A stretch of DNA of 64,000 bases from Gammaproteobacteria bacterium (GCA_030148485.1 JASBTJ010000042.1:51963-115962); one strand, 5' to 3'; counted from the first letter of the stretch, positions 35,151-44,799 are shown. The notes: generated from the letters alone by a model not told the origin. Made by a program: numbers and translations.

Positions 35151-36365
35151 ATGGCCGACTTTTTCCAGAACGGCACCATCGCCACCCTACACAATCTGAA
35201 CACGCGCCCCATCGAGGAACTCGAAGAAGAACTGCGCAGCTTCGCCAGCCGCCGGCCGATGGCCTTGATTCTGCCCAGTCTGTATTCGGAGCTGGAAGGT
35301 GAAGCGCTCCCGAAAATACTCGACGAACTGGCCCACGCCAGCTACATCAAACACATCATCGTCGGGCTGGATCAGGACGGCCCGGCACAGTTCGAGCACG
35401 CCCGCGAATTTTTCGCCAAGCTACCGCAACAGACCCACATCCTGTGGAACGACGGTGACCGTCTGCGCGACATCGACGCACAACTGGCCAAGGAAGGGCT
35501 GGCGCCGCCCCAACCGGGCAAAGGTCGCAACGCCTGGTACTGTTTCGGCTATGCGCTGGCCCTGGAAGAGCCCGAGGCCATCGCCCTGCATGACTGCGAC
35601 ATCCTCACCTATGACCGCGGGCTGCCTGCCCGGCTGTTCTACCCCGTGGCCAACCCGACCTTCGGCTTCGAGTTCTGCAAAGGCTATTACCCACGCATCA
35701 ACGGCGACAAGCTCAGTGGCCGCTTGACCCGATTGTTCGTCACCCCGTTGTTGCGCGCCCTGGCCAAGGTGGTCGGCCCGATGGATTACCTGAGTTTCAT
35801 GGACAGCTTCCGCTATCCCTTGTCCGGGGAGTTCTCGTTGAGCCGCGACTTCATCCAGACCCTGCGCATTCCCGGCGACTGGGGGTTGGAGGTCGGCGTG
35901 CTGTCCGAGGTCTACCGTACACTGTCGCGCCATCAGGTGTGCCAGGTCGATATCGCCGACCAGTACGATCATAAGCATCAGTCGCTGTCCCACGACGAAG
36001 CGGACAGCGGCCTCAATCGCATGAGCGTGGAGATCGCCAAATCGCTGTTCCGCAAACTCGCCACCGAGGGCGTATCGCTGTCGATGGAGGGTATCCGAAC
36101 CATCAAGGCCAGCTACTACCGTATCGCCCTCGACTGCGTGGAGCAGTATTCCTACGACGCCCGTTTGAACGGGCTGCGCTTTGATCGCCACGCCGAGGAA
36201 GGCAGCGTCGAGATCTTCGCCCAAAGCATCATGAACGCCGGCGAAAGCTTTCTGGCAAATCCCATGGAGATGCCCTTCATCGCCAATTGGAACCGGGTGC
36301 TCAGCGCCATCCCCGACGTCGGCGAACAAATGCTGGCCGCCGTGGCGGCCGACAACGGCGTCTGA
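35151..36365 (+). CDS. gpgS: Glucosyl-3-phosphoglycerate synthase
   Basis: 404-residue glycosyltransferase (GT-A fold, GT81-like) with the DxD metal motif in ALHDCDIL (D148/D150) and SLYSELEGEALP, GYYPRINGDKL, FSLSRDFIQTLRIP and DHKHQSLS. It transfers glucose from a nucleotide sugar to 3-phosphoglycerate. It starts 3 bp after the phosphatase. Together they make glucosylglycerate, an osmolyte known for salt stress under nitrogen limitation, which suits the neighbouring island. Confidence 0.85.
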   Translation: MADFFQNGTIATLHNLNTRPIEELEEELRSFASRRPMALILPSLYSELEGEALPKILDELAHASYIKHIIVGLDQDGPAQFEHAREFFAKLPQQTHILWNDGDRLRDIDAQLAKEGLAPPQPGKGRNAWYCFGYALALEEPEAIALHDCDILTYDRGLPARLFYPVANPTFGFEFCKGYYPRINGDKLSGRLTRLFVTPLLRALAKVVGPMDYLSFMDSFRYPLSGEFSLSRDFIQTLRIPGDWGLEVGVLSEVYRTLSRHQVCQVDIADQYDHKHQSLSHDEADSGLNRMSVEIAKSLFRKLATEGVSLSMEGIRTIKASYYRIALDCVEQYSYDARLNGLRFDRHAEEGSVEIFAQSIMNAGESFLANPMEMPFIANWNRVLSAIPDVGEQMLAAVAADNGV

Positions 36366-36534
36366 TCGCCCGCTTGGCAAGGCCCGGGGTGAACGACATA
36401 CGACCAAGCCCGGCGCAAGGGGTGGTGCCGCTGAGCGGCGGGCTTGATTCGGTGCAATCCCCTGCGGTTATCGCACCCTACGGGCGTGTGCGCGTGAATA
36501 ATCCGCGCTACACCTTAAAACCACCGGAACATCG

Positions 36535-38298
36535 CTAGGGTTGCGCCAGCCAACAGGCCCCATAGGCCGGCAGGGTCACCCCGTCCTCTGTCGTATGACA
36601 ACCGGTCAGACCCAGCAGATCGAGCCATTCTGTTGCGCCGTCGGGCAAGGCCGCGGCGGCAATCGTCCGGGGGACTGCCGTGAAATTGAACAAGGCCAGA
36701 ATCCGTTGTTCGTCATCCGGTGCCGTGCGCAGCAAACCGAACACGGCATCGTCCAGGTCCAGCACTTGTTGGGCTGCATCAGGATGAAACGCCGCTTGGG
36801 CTCGCCGTGTCCTCAGCAATGACTGATAGGCCTTGAACACCTGACCGGTCTCGGTGGCATGATTTTCGATCAGGCCTTCCAGTTCCGCCCGATCCCATTT
36901 GCGCCGATTGATCGCCCGGGTCGCGCCGGTACGTTCAACACCCAGGATGTCGTTTGGTGTCGCGGTCAAGCAATGAATATAAACGGCCGGGATACCTTTG
37001 AAGGACAAGGCCACGATCTGGGACACGAGGAACATCGGAATGTGCCACTGCTGTTCGCCCGGCGTAGGTGATCGAAACGCATCGAAGTAGCTGATGTTCA
37101 GCTCATAAGGCGAATCCCGCCCGTCCGCGTTGCGACGGGTGGAGATATAGCCGCCGCGCTCGCGCATGGCATCGAGCATTTGCTTGAGTTCGGCATCGGG
37201 CACCAGCCCTTCCAGCGGCCGAAGACCCACGCCATCGTGGGACGCGGTGAAGTTGAAAAAGGTGCAGCCCGGTGGCAACGCAAGGTCATCCAATGATTTC
37301 GCCCAAGCACGCAGATGGCGGGTATTGCCTGCATACAGGCCCTGCAGCAGCAACGGCGGCAGACTGAACTGGTAGACCACCTGCGCCTCGTCGCCATCGC
37401 CAAAGTAGGTGATGTTCTCGGCGTGCGGCACATTGGTCTCGGTCATGATCAATGCACCGGGTTCCACCTGGGTCAACACATCGCGGAACAGTTTCACCAC
37501 CTGGTGGGTCTGCGGCAGGTGGATGCAAGGGGTTCCGATCTGTTTCCATAGGTAGGCGACGTCATCCAAACGCACCATTCGCGCACCGCGACGGAAGTAA
37601 TACAGCAGGATGTCGATGAACTCGATCAACACGTCCGGGTTGGCGTAGTTCATGTCGATCTGGTCGTTGCTGAAGGTGGTCCAGACGTGACGCAACCCGC
37701 GGTGGGTGCGCACACCGGAAAGCACCGGCGTGCTGCGCGGCCGCGTCACCATGGACAGGTTCTCTTCCGGGTCGACGTCGATGAAATAATCGCAGGCCGG
37801 CGCGTCCCCGGCGATGAAATCGATGAACCACAGGTTTTCCCGGGAGCAGTGGTTCAGCACCAGGTCCACCACCAGGTCGAAATCCTTCTCCATCTCGCGC
37901 AGATCCTGCCAATCGCCCAGGCTTTCATTGACTGCCCGAAAATCGGTGACCGAGAAGCCGTCATCCGAACTCCAGGGAAAGAACGGCAGCACGTGAACCA
38001 TGCTGAAGGCATCGTTCAAATGGCTGCAGAGGAAATCCCGCAACACCTGCAGCGGCGGTCCCTGGGGCGATTGGATGGTGTCGCCGTAAGTGATCAGCAC
38101 CACATCGTCGTAGCGCCAGAAGGGGCCGCTGACGTGACGCTTGCGTAGCTGAAGATGCGTGTCGAGCAGGCGTTGAACACGGCGGGCGATACCCGCTGCC
38201 CGGTCTTCGCCGTACAGATAGGCCAGCCGGCGCTGGATACGCTCAGCCGGCGGTAACGCGGGGTCGATTTGCGGCGGCGCCGCTGTCGCCTTGGTCAT
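36535..38298 (-). CDS. GH13 subfamily 18 phosphorylase, probably glucosylglycerate phosphorylase
   Basis: 587 residues from ATG 38298, sucrose-phosphorylase-like (beta/alpha)8 barrel. Catalytic residues: nucleophile D245 in MVRLDDV, acid/base E287 in IMTETN, and the HD pair 354-355 in SHDGVGLRP. In this subfamily enzymes split sucrose, glucosylglycerol or glucosylglycerate with phosphate. Convergent placement beside gpgS argues for glucosylglycerate, recovering glucose-1-phosphate when the solute is no longer needed. The 169-bp gap to gpgS holds nothing obvious. Confidence 0.84.
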   Translation of the reverse strand: MTKATAAPPQIDPALPPAERIQRRLAYLYGEDRAAGIARRVQRLLDTHLQLRKRHVSGPFWRYDDVVLITYGDTIQSPQGPPLQVLRDFLCSHLNDAFSMVHVLPFFPWSSDDGFSVTDFRAVNESLGDWQDLREMEKDFDLVVDLVLNHCSRENLWFIDFIAGDAPACDYFIDVDPEENLSMVTRPRSTPVLSGVRTHRGLRHVWTTFSNDQIDMNYANPDVLIEFIDILLYYFRRGARMVRLDDVAYLWKQIGTPCIHLPQTHQVVKLFRDVLTQVEPGALIMTETNVPHAENITYFGDGDEAQVVYQFSLPPLLLQGLYAGNTRHLRAWAKSLDDLALPPGCTFFNFTASHDGVGLRPLEGLVPDAELKQMLDAMRERGGYISTRRNADGRDSPYELNISYFDAFRSPTPGEQQWHIPMFLVSQIVALSFKGIPAVYIHCLTATPNDILGVERTGATRAINRRKWDRAELEGLIENHATETGQVFKAYQSLLRTRRAQAAFHPDAAQQVLDLDDAVFGLLRTAPDDEQRILALFNFTAVPRTIAAAALPDGATEWLDLLGLTGCHTTEDGVTLPAYGACWLAQP

Positions 38299-38443
38299 GA
38301 AGTGCGCACCACGATGGGTCGTTGCCGTTAAAATATGCGCTATCCCAGACCTCGAAGGCCCGGGAAGCACCCACTTTCAACCCTTGGTGCAGGATGCGCG
38401 CCAAACCGTCAGACAACAAAAAAGGGCTTGCGCCCCGACTCCT

Positions 38444-38872
38444 TCAACCAAAACCGCCCATGGAAAATCCGATCGGGTCGCACGACGGGGCCGGTGCGGC
38501 GGGCCGCCGCTCGGGCCAGGAGACCAAACCCTGCTGCCAGTTGTCGACAAAGCAGGTCAAGGCCTCGATCATGGCGTCCGGCGCTGCGTCAGTGTTGAGA
38601 GTGCAATGGACCAGGACATCACCGTCGCCTTCCGTGGTGAGGGTCCACTGGATGGCATGCGGACCGGCCGGAATCGAAAACCGCACGCCGGTCTGCAGCA
38701 GTTCACGGTGCACGACGAAATCGCCGCTCAGACAAGTCATACGCCCCTGGTTGCTGTCCTGACTGTCGACCGCGACGATCGACGCACACCAGTCCGGCAG
38801 GTTGGCAACTCGGATGTGACGCTGGATATCGACGACCGACATATCGACGATCGCGTGACGGGTAAACTCCAT
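38444..38872 (-). CDS. Hypothetical protein
   Basis: 142 residues from ATG 38872, with GGAGGTGGT directly upstream making this start convincing. Mixed beta-rich sequence with paired Asp/Trp motifs (VANLPDWCASIVAVDSQ) and a Pro/Ala-rich C-terminus ending SMGGFG. No signal peptide and no recognised domain. It stands alone between the phosphorylase and a dead gene fragment. Confidence 0.55.
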   Translation of the reverse strand: MEFTRHAIVDMSVVDIQRHIRVANLPDWCASIVAVDSQDSNQGRMTCLSGDFVVHRELLQTGVRFSIPAGPHAIQWTLTTEGDGDVLVHCTLNTDAAPDAMIEALTCFVDNWQQGLVSWPERRPAAPAPSCDPIGFSMGGFG

Positions 38873-39002
38873 ACCACCTCCATCGCGTTCTACTTGGATT
38901 GCTGATTTCCCTACTGCACGTCGGACTTTGGCACTGTACGCTACCGCGTTCAAGTTATTTTATGGGGACAAAAATTCCCGCCATGTCAAGATCTCGCCGC
39001 TG

Positions 39003-39116
39003 ATGAGCCGCGAGTCCCTGCCCCGGCTCCATCATGTCCACGACCCCATATGTTCCTGGTGCTGGGGATTCGTCCCCACCTGGGACCGCAGCCGTACGCG
39101 ACTGCCGGCGGGTGTG
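39003..39116 (+). pseudogene. DsbA-family thioredoxin protein, N-terminal stub
   Basis: From ATG 39003 the text MSRESLPRLHHVHDPICSWCWGFVPTW is the N-terminus of the cytoplasmic DsbA-like group, with active site CSWC. Similarity ends after LPAGV (about 38 codons), right where the convergent mtfA gene ends. The rest of the gene (about 170 codons) has been deleted. Confidence 0.65.
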
Positions 39117-39120
39117 CCGA

Positions 39121-39888
39121 CTACACCAATCGCGCCAGCGGATCCTGCCGGTAGAAATCGCGCAGGTGCCGGTAAACGGCGGGGTAATGATCGGCGATCG
39201 CCGCCGGTTGTTCGAAAAACACCTCGCTGAGCACCGCGAAGAACTCGCCGGGCGATTCGGCCGCATAGCCGTCAAACGGCAGGGGCAGCCGGTCCAGTCG
39301 GCGGGCACGGAAATCGTCAAAGGCAGCGGTGAAATCCGCCGCCCAGGCACGACCGTCCATGCCCTTGTGCAAGGGGGGAAAACCATTTGCCCGGCCGTTA
39401 CGCATGTCGAGCTTGTGGGCGAATTCGTGGACGACCAGGTTGTAGCCATCCAGCCGGCCGGCGTCACGCACATCGTTCCAGGAGAGAATGACAGGGCCAT
39501 CATGCCATGCCTCGCCGGCCAGATGACGACGCACCCGGTGCACCACCCCGGCATCGTCGACTTCCTCATGCTCGACGGCAAAATCGTCAGGATAGACCAG
39601 CACGGTACGCCAACCGTCATACCAACTCAGATCCAGGCCCAGGATCGGCAAACACGCCTGCAAGGCAATCACCAGCTTCATATCCGGCGTCAGCGACACG
39701 GTGCCCAAACCGTGCAACTGTTTGTCGTGCAGGAACAGCACCGCCAGGTCGCGCAGGCGGGCGCGCTCCTGGGAATCCAAGCGGGCAAGCAACGGCAGCC
39801 GTGCAAAGGCACGCTGCCACTGTGCGTCGGTCCATTCGGCGCGCCGCAGGATGCGGCGCCGGCGCCAGCGCCTGAAAAACCCCACCAT
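39121..39888 (-). CDS. mtfA: Zinc-dependent peptidase MtfA family (M90)
   Basis: 255 residues with the metallopeptidase motif HEFAHKLDM near 155 and the downstream Glu-containing stretch SPGEFFAVLSEVFFE. E. coli MtfA binds the Mlc repressor and has aminopeptidase activity. N-terminal RRWRRRRILRR is basic. It ends against the DsbA stub and starts 6 bp after the LEA-type lipoprotein gene, so the two form an operon. Confidence 0.9.
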   Translation of the reverse strand: MVGFFRRWRRRRILRRAEWTDAQWQRAFARLPLLARLDSQERARLRDLAVLFLHDKQLHGLGTVSLTPDMKLVIALQACLPILGLDLSWYDGWRTVLVYPDDFAVEHEEVDDAGVVHRVRRHLAGEAWHDGPVILSWNDVRDAGRLDGYNLVVHEFAHKLDMRNGRANGFPPLHKGMDGRAWAADFTAAFDDFRARRLDRLPLPFDGYAAESPGEFFAVLSEVFFEQPAAIADHYPAVYRHLRDFYRQDPLARLV

Positions 39889-39894
39889 GCCGTA

Positions 39895-40365
39895 TCAGCG
39901 CGGGCCGCTGGGCTCGGGGAATGCGAGTTCGCCACGGCTGTCGAAACCGATACCCCCGATGCCCACACCACCCAACCGTCCGCTCAGCTGGTAACTGAGT
40001 TTATCCCGCGGCGTATCGCGGGACATGTCCAACAGTTGCCGAACGATAGCGGTGAACGGCACCGTGACCGGCACCGTGATCAGCGCTTCGCCGAAGCGTG
40101 GCACCTCGCCGCGCTCAGGGCTGACGCCGCTGCCAAAAGCGATATCCGCCAAGGCCAGATCAACGGCGATGCCATCGTACGAGATGCCGATACTGTTCGG
40201 GTTCTGCACCCGCAACTTGACCGCGAAGCGTGCCTCCAAACCCTCGCTCGGCAGCGGCTCCAGCCCGGCGACGGTCACCTTTAGCGGTTCGCGCAACGCC
40301 AGGCTGGCACAGCCCGCCAACAACAATACTGTCAACATCAAGGCGGTGGTTCGCCGTATATCCAT
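39895..40365 (-). CDS. LEA type 2 (WHy-domain) lipoprotein
   Basis: 156 residues. Lipobox LLLAGC at about 14-19 marks a lipoprotein. The remainder is a LEA14/WHy beta-sandwich (PLKVTVAGLEPLP, VKLRVQNPNSIGISYDGIAVDL). Such proteins are linked to desiccation or osmotic stress, matching the glucosylglycerate genes nearby. Located in the envelope. Confidence 0.85.
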   Translation of the reverse strand: MDIRRTTALMLTVLLLAGCASLALREPLKVTVAGLEPLPSEGLEARFAVKLRVQNPNSIGISYDGIAVDLALADIAFGSGVSPERGEVPRFGEALITVPVTVPFTAIVRQLLDMSRDTPRDKLSYQLSGRLGGVGIGGIGFDSRGELAFPEPSGPR

Positions 40366-40393
40366 TACCTGATCCTCCCGCCGCTGCGTGGCA

Positions 40394-41767
40394 TCAGCCC
40401 TTGATCACCCGATAGCAGGGCTTGTACTCGCTGCCCGGCAGTTTCATGCGCTGTTGCGCCACGAAGGATGCCAGCAGGTCGTCCAACAATTCCATCATGT
40501 GCGCATCGCCGGTGATTTCAAACAGGCCGTGTTCCTCGATGGCTCGGATACCCTCGTCCTTCACATTGCCTGCTACCAAGCCTGAAAATGCCCGACGCAG
40601 ATTGGCGGCCAGATGATGCGCCGGTTGATCCTTGTGCAGCGCCAGCGCCCGCATCGCCTCGTGGGTCGGCACAAAGGGTTGCTGGAAGGCTGGGTCGATG
40701 TGCAACCGCCAGTTGAAATAGAAGGCGTCGCTGGTGGCCTTGCGAAACTCCCGCACATCGACCAGCCCCTGCGCCATGAAGCACGCCACCTCCACCGGAT
40801 CGTTGACGATGATGCGATATAGCTCCCGCGCGGCAGCACCGATGGTCTCGCCGATGAATTGATCGATCTCCTTGAAATAGTCCGCGGCACTGGCCGGACC
40901 GGTGAAGACCAGCGGGAATGGTACGTCGGCATTAGCGGGGTGGAGCAACACCCCGAGCAGATACAGGATCTCTTCCGCGGTACCGACCCCGCCGGGGAAC
41001 ACGACGATGCCATGCCCCAGCCGCACAAAGGCCTCCAGGCGCTTCTCGATATCCGGCATGATCACCAGGTCGTTGACGATGGGGTTCGGTGACTCGGCGG
41101 CGATGATGCCCGGTTCGGAGATGCCGATATATCGGCCATCGGCTATGCGTTGCTTGGCGTGGCCGATATTGGCGCCTTTCATGGGGCCCTTCATCGCGCC
41201 CGGACCACAGCCGGTGCAGATGTTCAGGTCCCGCAGGCCCATCTGATAGCCGACTTCCTTGCTGTAGTCGTACTCTTCCCGCGAGATGGAGTGACCACCC
41301 CAGCACACCACCAATTTGGGATCCACCCCTGGTTGCAGCACCCCGGCATTGCGCAAAACATGGAACACCGCATTGGTGATGCCGTCCGAGGTGTCCAGAT
41401 CGAAATTGCGATTGTCGATGATGTCGTCGGCGACGAACACCACGTCGCGCAGCACCGCGAACAGATGCTCGTTGATACCGCGGATCATCTGCCCGTCGAC
41501 GAAGGCATGGGCAGGCGCCCCCTTCAGGTCCAGCTTGATACCGCGCTCCTGCTGCACGACCTTGATGGAGAAGTCCTGGTACCTTTCCAACAAGGCCTTG
41601 CCGTCGTCCAGCATGCTGCCGCAGTTAAGGACCGCCAACGCGCAGTTGCGGAACAGTTGGTACAGCCCTCCCTGGCTGGTATCCAGCAGTTTGGCCACTT
41701 CGGCCTGGGACAACACGTCCAGCCGGCCGACCGGCGAGACACGGGCATCGATTACTTGATGGGTCAT
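40394..41767 (-). CDS. ppnN: Nucleotide 5'-monophosphate nucleosidase PpnN
   Basis: 457 residues, YgdH/PpnN type: an N-terminal domain, a LOG-like Rossmann core (CWGGHSIS, CTGCGPGAMKGPMKGANIGHA, and the PGGVGTAEEILY nucleotide loop) and a C-terminal domain. It cleaves IMP/GMP/UMP/CMP to base and ribose-5-phosphate, and is (p)ppGpp-regulated in E. coli. Start 41767 (MTHQVIDARVSPVG). Confidence 0.93.
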   Translation of the reverse strand: MTHQVIDARVSPVGRLDVLSQAEVAKLLDTSQGGLYQLFRNCALAVLNCGSMLDDGKALLERYQDFSIKVVQQERGIKLDLKGAPAHAFVDGQMIRGINEHLFAVLRDVVFVADDIIDNRNFDLDTSDGITNAVFHVLRNAGVLQPGVDPKLVVCWGGHSISREEYDYSKEVGYQMGLRDLNICTGCGPGAMKGPMKGANIGHAKQRIADGRYIGISEPGIIAAESPNPIVNDLVIMPDIEKRLEAFVRLGHGIVVFPGGVGTAEEILYLLGVLLHPANADVPFPLVFTGPASAADYFKEIDQFIGETIGAAARELYRIIVNDPVEVACFMAQGLVDVREFRKATSDAFYFNWRLHIDPAFQQPFVPTHEAMRALALHKDQPAHHLAANLRRAFSGLVAGNVKDEGIRAIEEHGLFEITGDAHMMELLDDLLASFVAQQRMKLPGSEYKPCYRVIKG

Positions 41768-41821
41768 GGCTTGTTGATGTTCTCGTGGTAGAGAAGCGGC
41801 ACGCGCAATGCGCGACGCTAT

Positions 41822-42703
41822 TCAGGGAAGCGCTGAATTTTGCAGACGTCCCTTAGACAGCCGCAATTGGCGAAAAATCACATCCACGGTCAAATCCAGC
41901 GTGTCCACGGTGCGGACTGCCGTCTTTCCGGCGGCGCTGGCCCGATACAGATGGGGGGTCATCAGCAGCAGATCGTCGAGGGCCGCGCGGGACAGGGCCC
42001 CGGTTCGAAAACTCAGCGGCTGTGCGTCCTCCAGCTCGAACCCCGCCTGTTCGGCCGCCTGTAACGACGGCGGCGGCGAGCGTCGTACCTGCGGATAAAG
42101 CAGTTCGCGCAGTTCGATCAGGTGATCCGGTCCCGGGTCCACCAGCAGGATACGACCGCCCGCGCGCAGAACCCGGGCGAATGCCGGGTAGTTGGGAAAT
42201 CCGAACAAGCACAGCAACAGGTCCACGGTCCCTGGCAGCATCGGTGGACGGGCATTGCTGGCCACCACCCAGGTCGGCGCGCGGCTACGCCGGGCGGCAG
42301 CCAGGACAGCCGGCTTGGCGATATCGATTCCGATCAGATCCACATCCGCCTGACACCCCTGTGCCAGCAGGGCCGCGTGTACACGATCCAGGTAGTATCC
42401 CTCGCCACAGCCGGCGTCGAGCACGGTGGCCGGGCCCTGATCCGGCATGACGGCCAGCATGCGATCCGTCAGCATGGCCGCGATCGCGGCATAGTGGCCG
42501 GCGTCCAGAAAGCGCTGCCTGGCGGCCACCATCGCCATACTGTCACCGGGGGCCCGGGACTTCTTCTGTTGCACGGGCAACAAGTGCACATAGCCCTGGC
42601 GCGCCAGATCGAAGCTATGGCCGTTGGCGCAGCTCAGACTTCGCTCACCGAGCGTCAGGGGTTCCCCGTCCAGGGGGCAGGCAAGTCGGGCGAATCGCGG
42701 CAT
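41822..42703 (-). CDS. rlmA: 23S rRNA (guanine-N1)-methyltransferase RlmA family
   Basis: 293 residues: N-terminal zinc region (CPLDGEPL...CANGHSFDLARQGYVHLLPVQQ), then the SAM fold TVLDAGCGEGYYLD. It methylates G745/G748 of 23S rRNA. One of the four usual zinc ligands is Asp here (CPLD instead of CPLC). The family fingerprint GYVxLLPVQ and KSRAPGDS is intact. Confidence 0.92.
   Translation of the reverse strand: MPRFARLACPLDGEPLTLGERSLSCANGHSFDLARQGYVHLLPVQQKKSRAPGDSMAMVAARQRFLDAGHYAAIAAMLTDRMLAVMPDQGPATVLDAGCGEGYYLDRVHAALLAQGCQADVDLIGIDIAKPAVLAAARRSRAPTWVVASNARPPMLPGTVDLLLCLFGFPNYPAFARVLRAGGRILLVDPGPDHLIELRELLYPQVRRSPPPSLQAAEQAGFELEDAQPLSFRTGALSRAALDDLLLMTPHLYRASAAGKTAVRTVDTLDLTVDVIFRQLRLSKGRLQNSALP
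41823..41856. repeat. Short sequence resembling the IS/MITE ends (AGGGAAGCGCTGA)
   Basis: CAGGGAAGCGCTGAA (41823-41837) is nearly identical to the left end of the element at 56006, and an approximate opposite end GACGTCCCTTAG follows 10 bp later. It forms the last codons of rlmA, so the end of that protein (GRLQNSALP) may be element-derived. Confidence 0.35.
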
Positions 42704-42890
42704 TGGCTGGAATCACGGTCTCTGGTCGTTGTACAAACGGCGGCCGGCGAAACATCGACCTTGCCGGACGCCGATCAAGGCCGCATCCTACACGTCGGTC
42801 GGCTCCGCGACACCCGGCGCCGACACCGGACAATACGAGTTACCTGTCAACTGCATCACCCCGGCGAACCTTGACCTACACGGCGGCCCC

Positions 42891-43097
42891 ATGGACACCC
42901 CCGACCCCGATACCCTGCGGCACAAACTGATCGAATTGCGCTCGGAGCACCGTGATCTCGATACCGCCATCACCCGATTGACCACGGACCCCTGGCCGGA
43001 TCAACTGCGCCTGACGCGCATGAAAAAGCGCAAATTGCTGCTCAAGGACGCCATCGCCCGTATCGAAAGCCGATTGATCCCGGATCTGGACGCCTGA
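42891..43097 (+). CDS. YdcH-like DUF465 protein
   Basis: 68 residues from ATG 42891. Helical hairpin typical of DUF465: LIELRSEHRDLDTAI, then LRLTRMKKRKLLLKDAI. Small cytoplasmic coiled-coil protein of unknown function. Monocistronic. Confidence 0.85.
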   Translation: MDTPDPDTLRHKLIELRSEHRDLDTAITRLTTDPWPDQLRLTRMKKRKLLLKDAIARIESRLIPDLDA

Positions 43098-43148
43098 GCC
43101 CCCGCCCCAACCCGGGGCACCCTCACCCACCGCGCCAGACTCAAGGGC

Positions 43149-43892
43149 ATGTCGATGTTGCTGGACCTTTCACCCGAACAACTCCTGTATACCGCGCTGA
43201 TCTTTGTCTGGACAGGCTTCGTGCGCACCGGGCTGGGTTTCGGCGGCTCGGCGTTGGGCCTGCCGCTGATGCTGTTCGTCCAGGATCAACCGCTGTTCTG
43301 GCTACCGATGATCGGCTGGCATCTGCTGTTCTTCTCCGGCTTGACGCTACGCACCCGGTTGAACGATGTGGATTGGCGTTTTTTGCGGCGTTCCTCGCTG
43401 TTCATCGTACCGGCCGCGTTGGTCGGGGTGGCCGGCCTGCTGAATCTGCCCAATCAGTGGCTCGTGGTGTTCATCTACACCGTGACCCTGTTCTACGCCT
43501 TTACGTGGATGATGAACCGGGATATCCGCAGCACCAACCACTGGTTGGACAAGGTGCTGTTGGTGCTCGGAGGCTACATCGCCGGCACCTCGCTCACCGG
43601 AGCGCCGCTGATGGTCGCCGTGTACGCCCGCAACGTCGCCGCCAATCAGCTACGCAATACCTTGTTCGTGCTTTGGTTCGTGCTGGTGACGCTGAAGATG
43701 AGCGCCTTCGCCATGCTGAGCGTCGACCTGCAATGGCAAGGCGCCCTGCTGTTGCTGCCAGTCGCGGCGGTCGGTCACGTACTCGGCCTGAAACTGCATC
43801 AACGCATTCTGCGCAATGATGCGCTGTTCAAACGCCTGATGGGCAGTGCCCTGATGCTGATCAGCGCCTTGGCGCTCTGGCAAATGGCATAG
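43149..43892 (+). CDS. TauE/SafE-family membrane permease
   Basis: 247 residues with about seven to eight hydrophobic helices and the family patterns GFVRTGLGFGGSALGLPLM at the N-terminus and GGYIAGTSLTGAPLMVA in the second half. Family members export or import sulfite, sulfonates or related organic anions. It faces a second TauE/SafE gene tail-to-tail 16 bp away. Confidence 0.85.
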   Translation: MSMLLDLSPEQLLYTALIFVWTGFVRTGLGFGGSALGLPLMLFVQDQPLFWLPMIGWHLLFFSGLTLRTRLNDVDWRFLRRSSLFIVPAALVGVAGLLNLPNQWLVVFIYTVTLFYAFTWMMNRDIRSTNHWLDKVLLVLGGYIAGTSLTGAPLMVAVYARNVAANQLRNTLFVLWFVLVTLKMSAFAMLSVDLQWQGALLLLPVAAVGHVLGLKLHQRILRNDALFKRLMGSALMLISALALWQMA

Positions 43893-43908
43893 GGTCCTAC
43901 CGTTCGGC

Positions 43909-44649
43909 TCAGCCTGCCGCAGACCGCAACCAGTCGGCGATCAGCCATAGCGCGGTCACCCACAGGAAGCCGCGTAGCGCCCGCTTGTATTGCGCCATGG
44001 GGAACCGACGACGGATCCGCATGCCGACCCACAGTGCCAGCAGAATCAACGGTATCAATACCGCGGTGCTCCGCACGACGTCCCAGTCAAAGGCGCCGCC
44101 GTCGATGAAACCGGCGACCTGTCCTGTCTTGCTGGTCAGAAAGGTGAGGTTGAAGGTCGCCACCATCAGCTCGGGGGGCATGCGGGTGTAGAGCGCGAAC
44201 ACCACCATCAACGGCGCAAAGATGTTTACCACACCGGCCAGCAGACCCAAGCCGAAACCCAGCACCGGCAACAACCAGCCGGGCGGCACCAACGGGGTAT
44301 CCCGGCGGCGCCATCGATCGGTCAGCAGATACGCCACCAGCACCAACGCGAGCAACGCCCGGAACGGCTCAGGGTCGACCGCCAGCAGCCAATGGGTACC
44401 GACGAAACTGCCCAACACACAAAACGCCGGAATGGCCCAATAGCGTCGCAATGCCTCACGCCAATGGCGCTCGCCCAGGATGCTGGCGGTGTTGATGACG
44501 AGGGTGGGCAACAAGGTCATCAGGATCGCCGTGGGCAAGGGAAAGGCCAACGCGAGCAAGGGTGTGGAGATCAGCGGAAACCCGAAACCGAACGCCCCGT
44601 GCGCCAAGGCGGCCACCAGCAGGATGGTTGTGAGAATCAGCTCGGACAT
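43909..44649 (-). CDS. TauE/SafE-family membrane permease
   Basis: 246 residues from ATG 44649 (MSELILTTILLVAALAHGAFGFGFPL). Repeated-half topology of the family with FGFPLISTPLLAL and GLLAGVVNIFAPLMVV. It differs clearly from the convergent paralogue, so this is not a recent duplication. It is divergent from the TAXI receptor gene. Confidence 0.85.
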   Translation of the reverse strand: MSELILTTILLVAALAHGAFGFGFPLISTPLLALAFPLPTAILMTLLPTLVINTASILGERHWREALRRYWAIPAFCVLGSFVGTHWLLAVDPEPFRALLALVLVAYLLTDRWRRRDTPLVPPGWLLPVLGFGLGLLAGVVNIFAPLMVVFALYTRMPPELMVATFNLTFLTSKTGQVAGFIDGGAFDWDVVRSTAVLIPLILLALWVGMRIRRRFPMAQYKRALRGFLWVTALWLIADWLRSAAG

Positions 44650-44799
44650 GACAAAGGCAGGTAAGGACCGGCAACCACAATGCGCCAGCATACCGCAGTG
44701 GCCGGTTTCAGCTGAAAGACCGGTCTGCTACCTTTTCCGGCACGTTCGCCCGTACCAACAACAATCCAAGGCGCAACCCGACCCCGGCAGGAGGAACCG

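Noticed and set aside
36366..36534. Possible small gene between gpgS and the phosphorylase
   Set aside because: Frames are short, without start context; the stretch is an ordinary convergent intergenic region.
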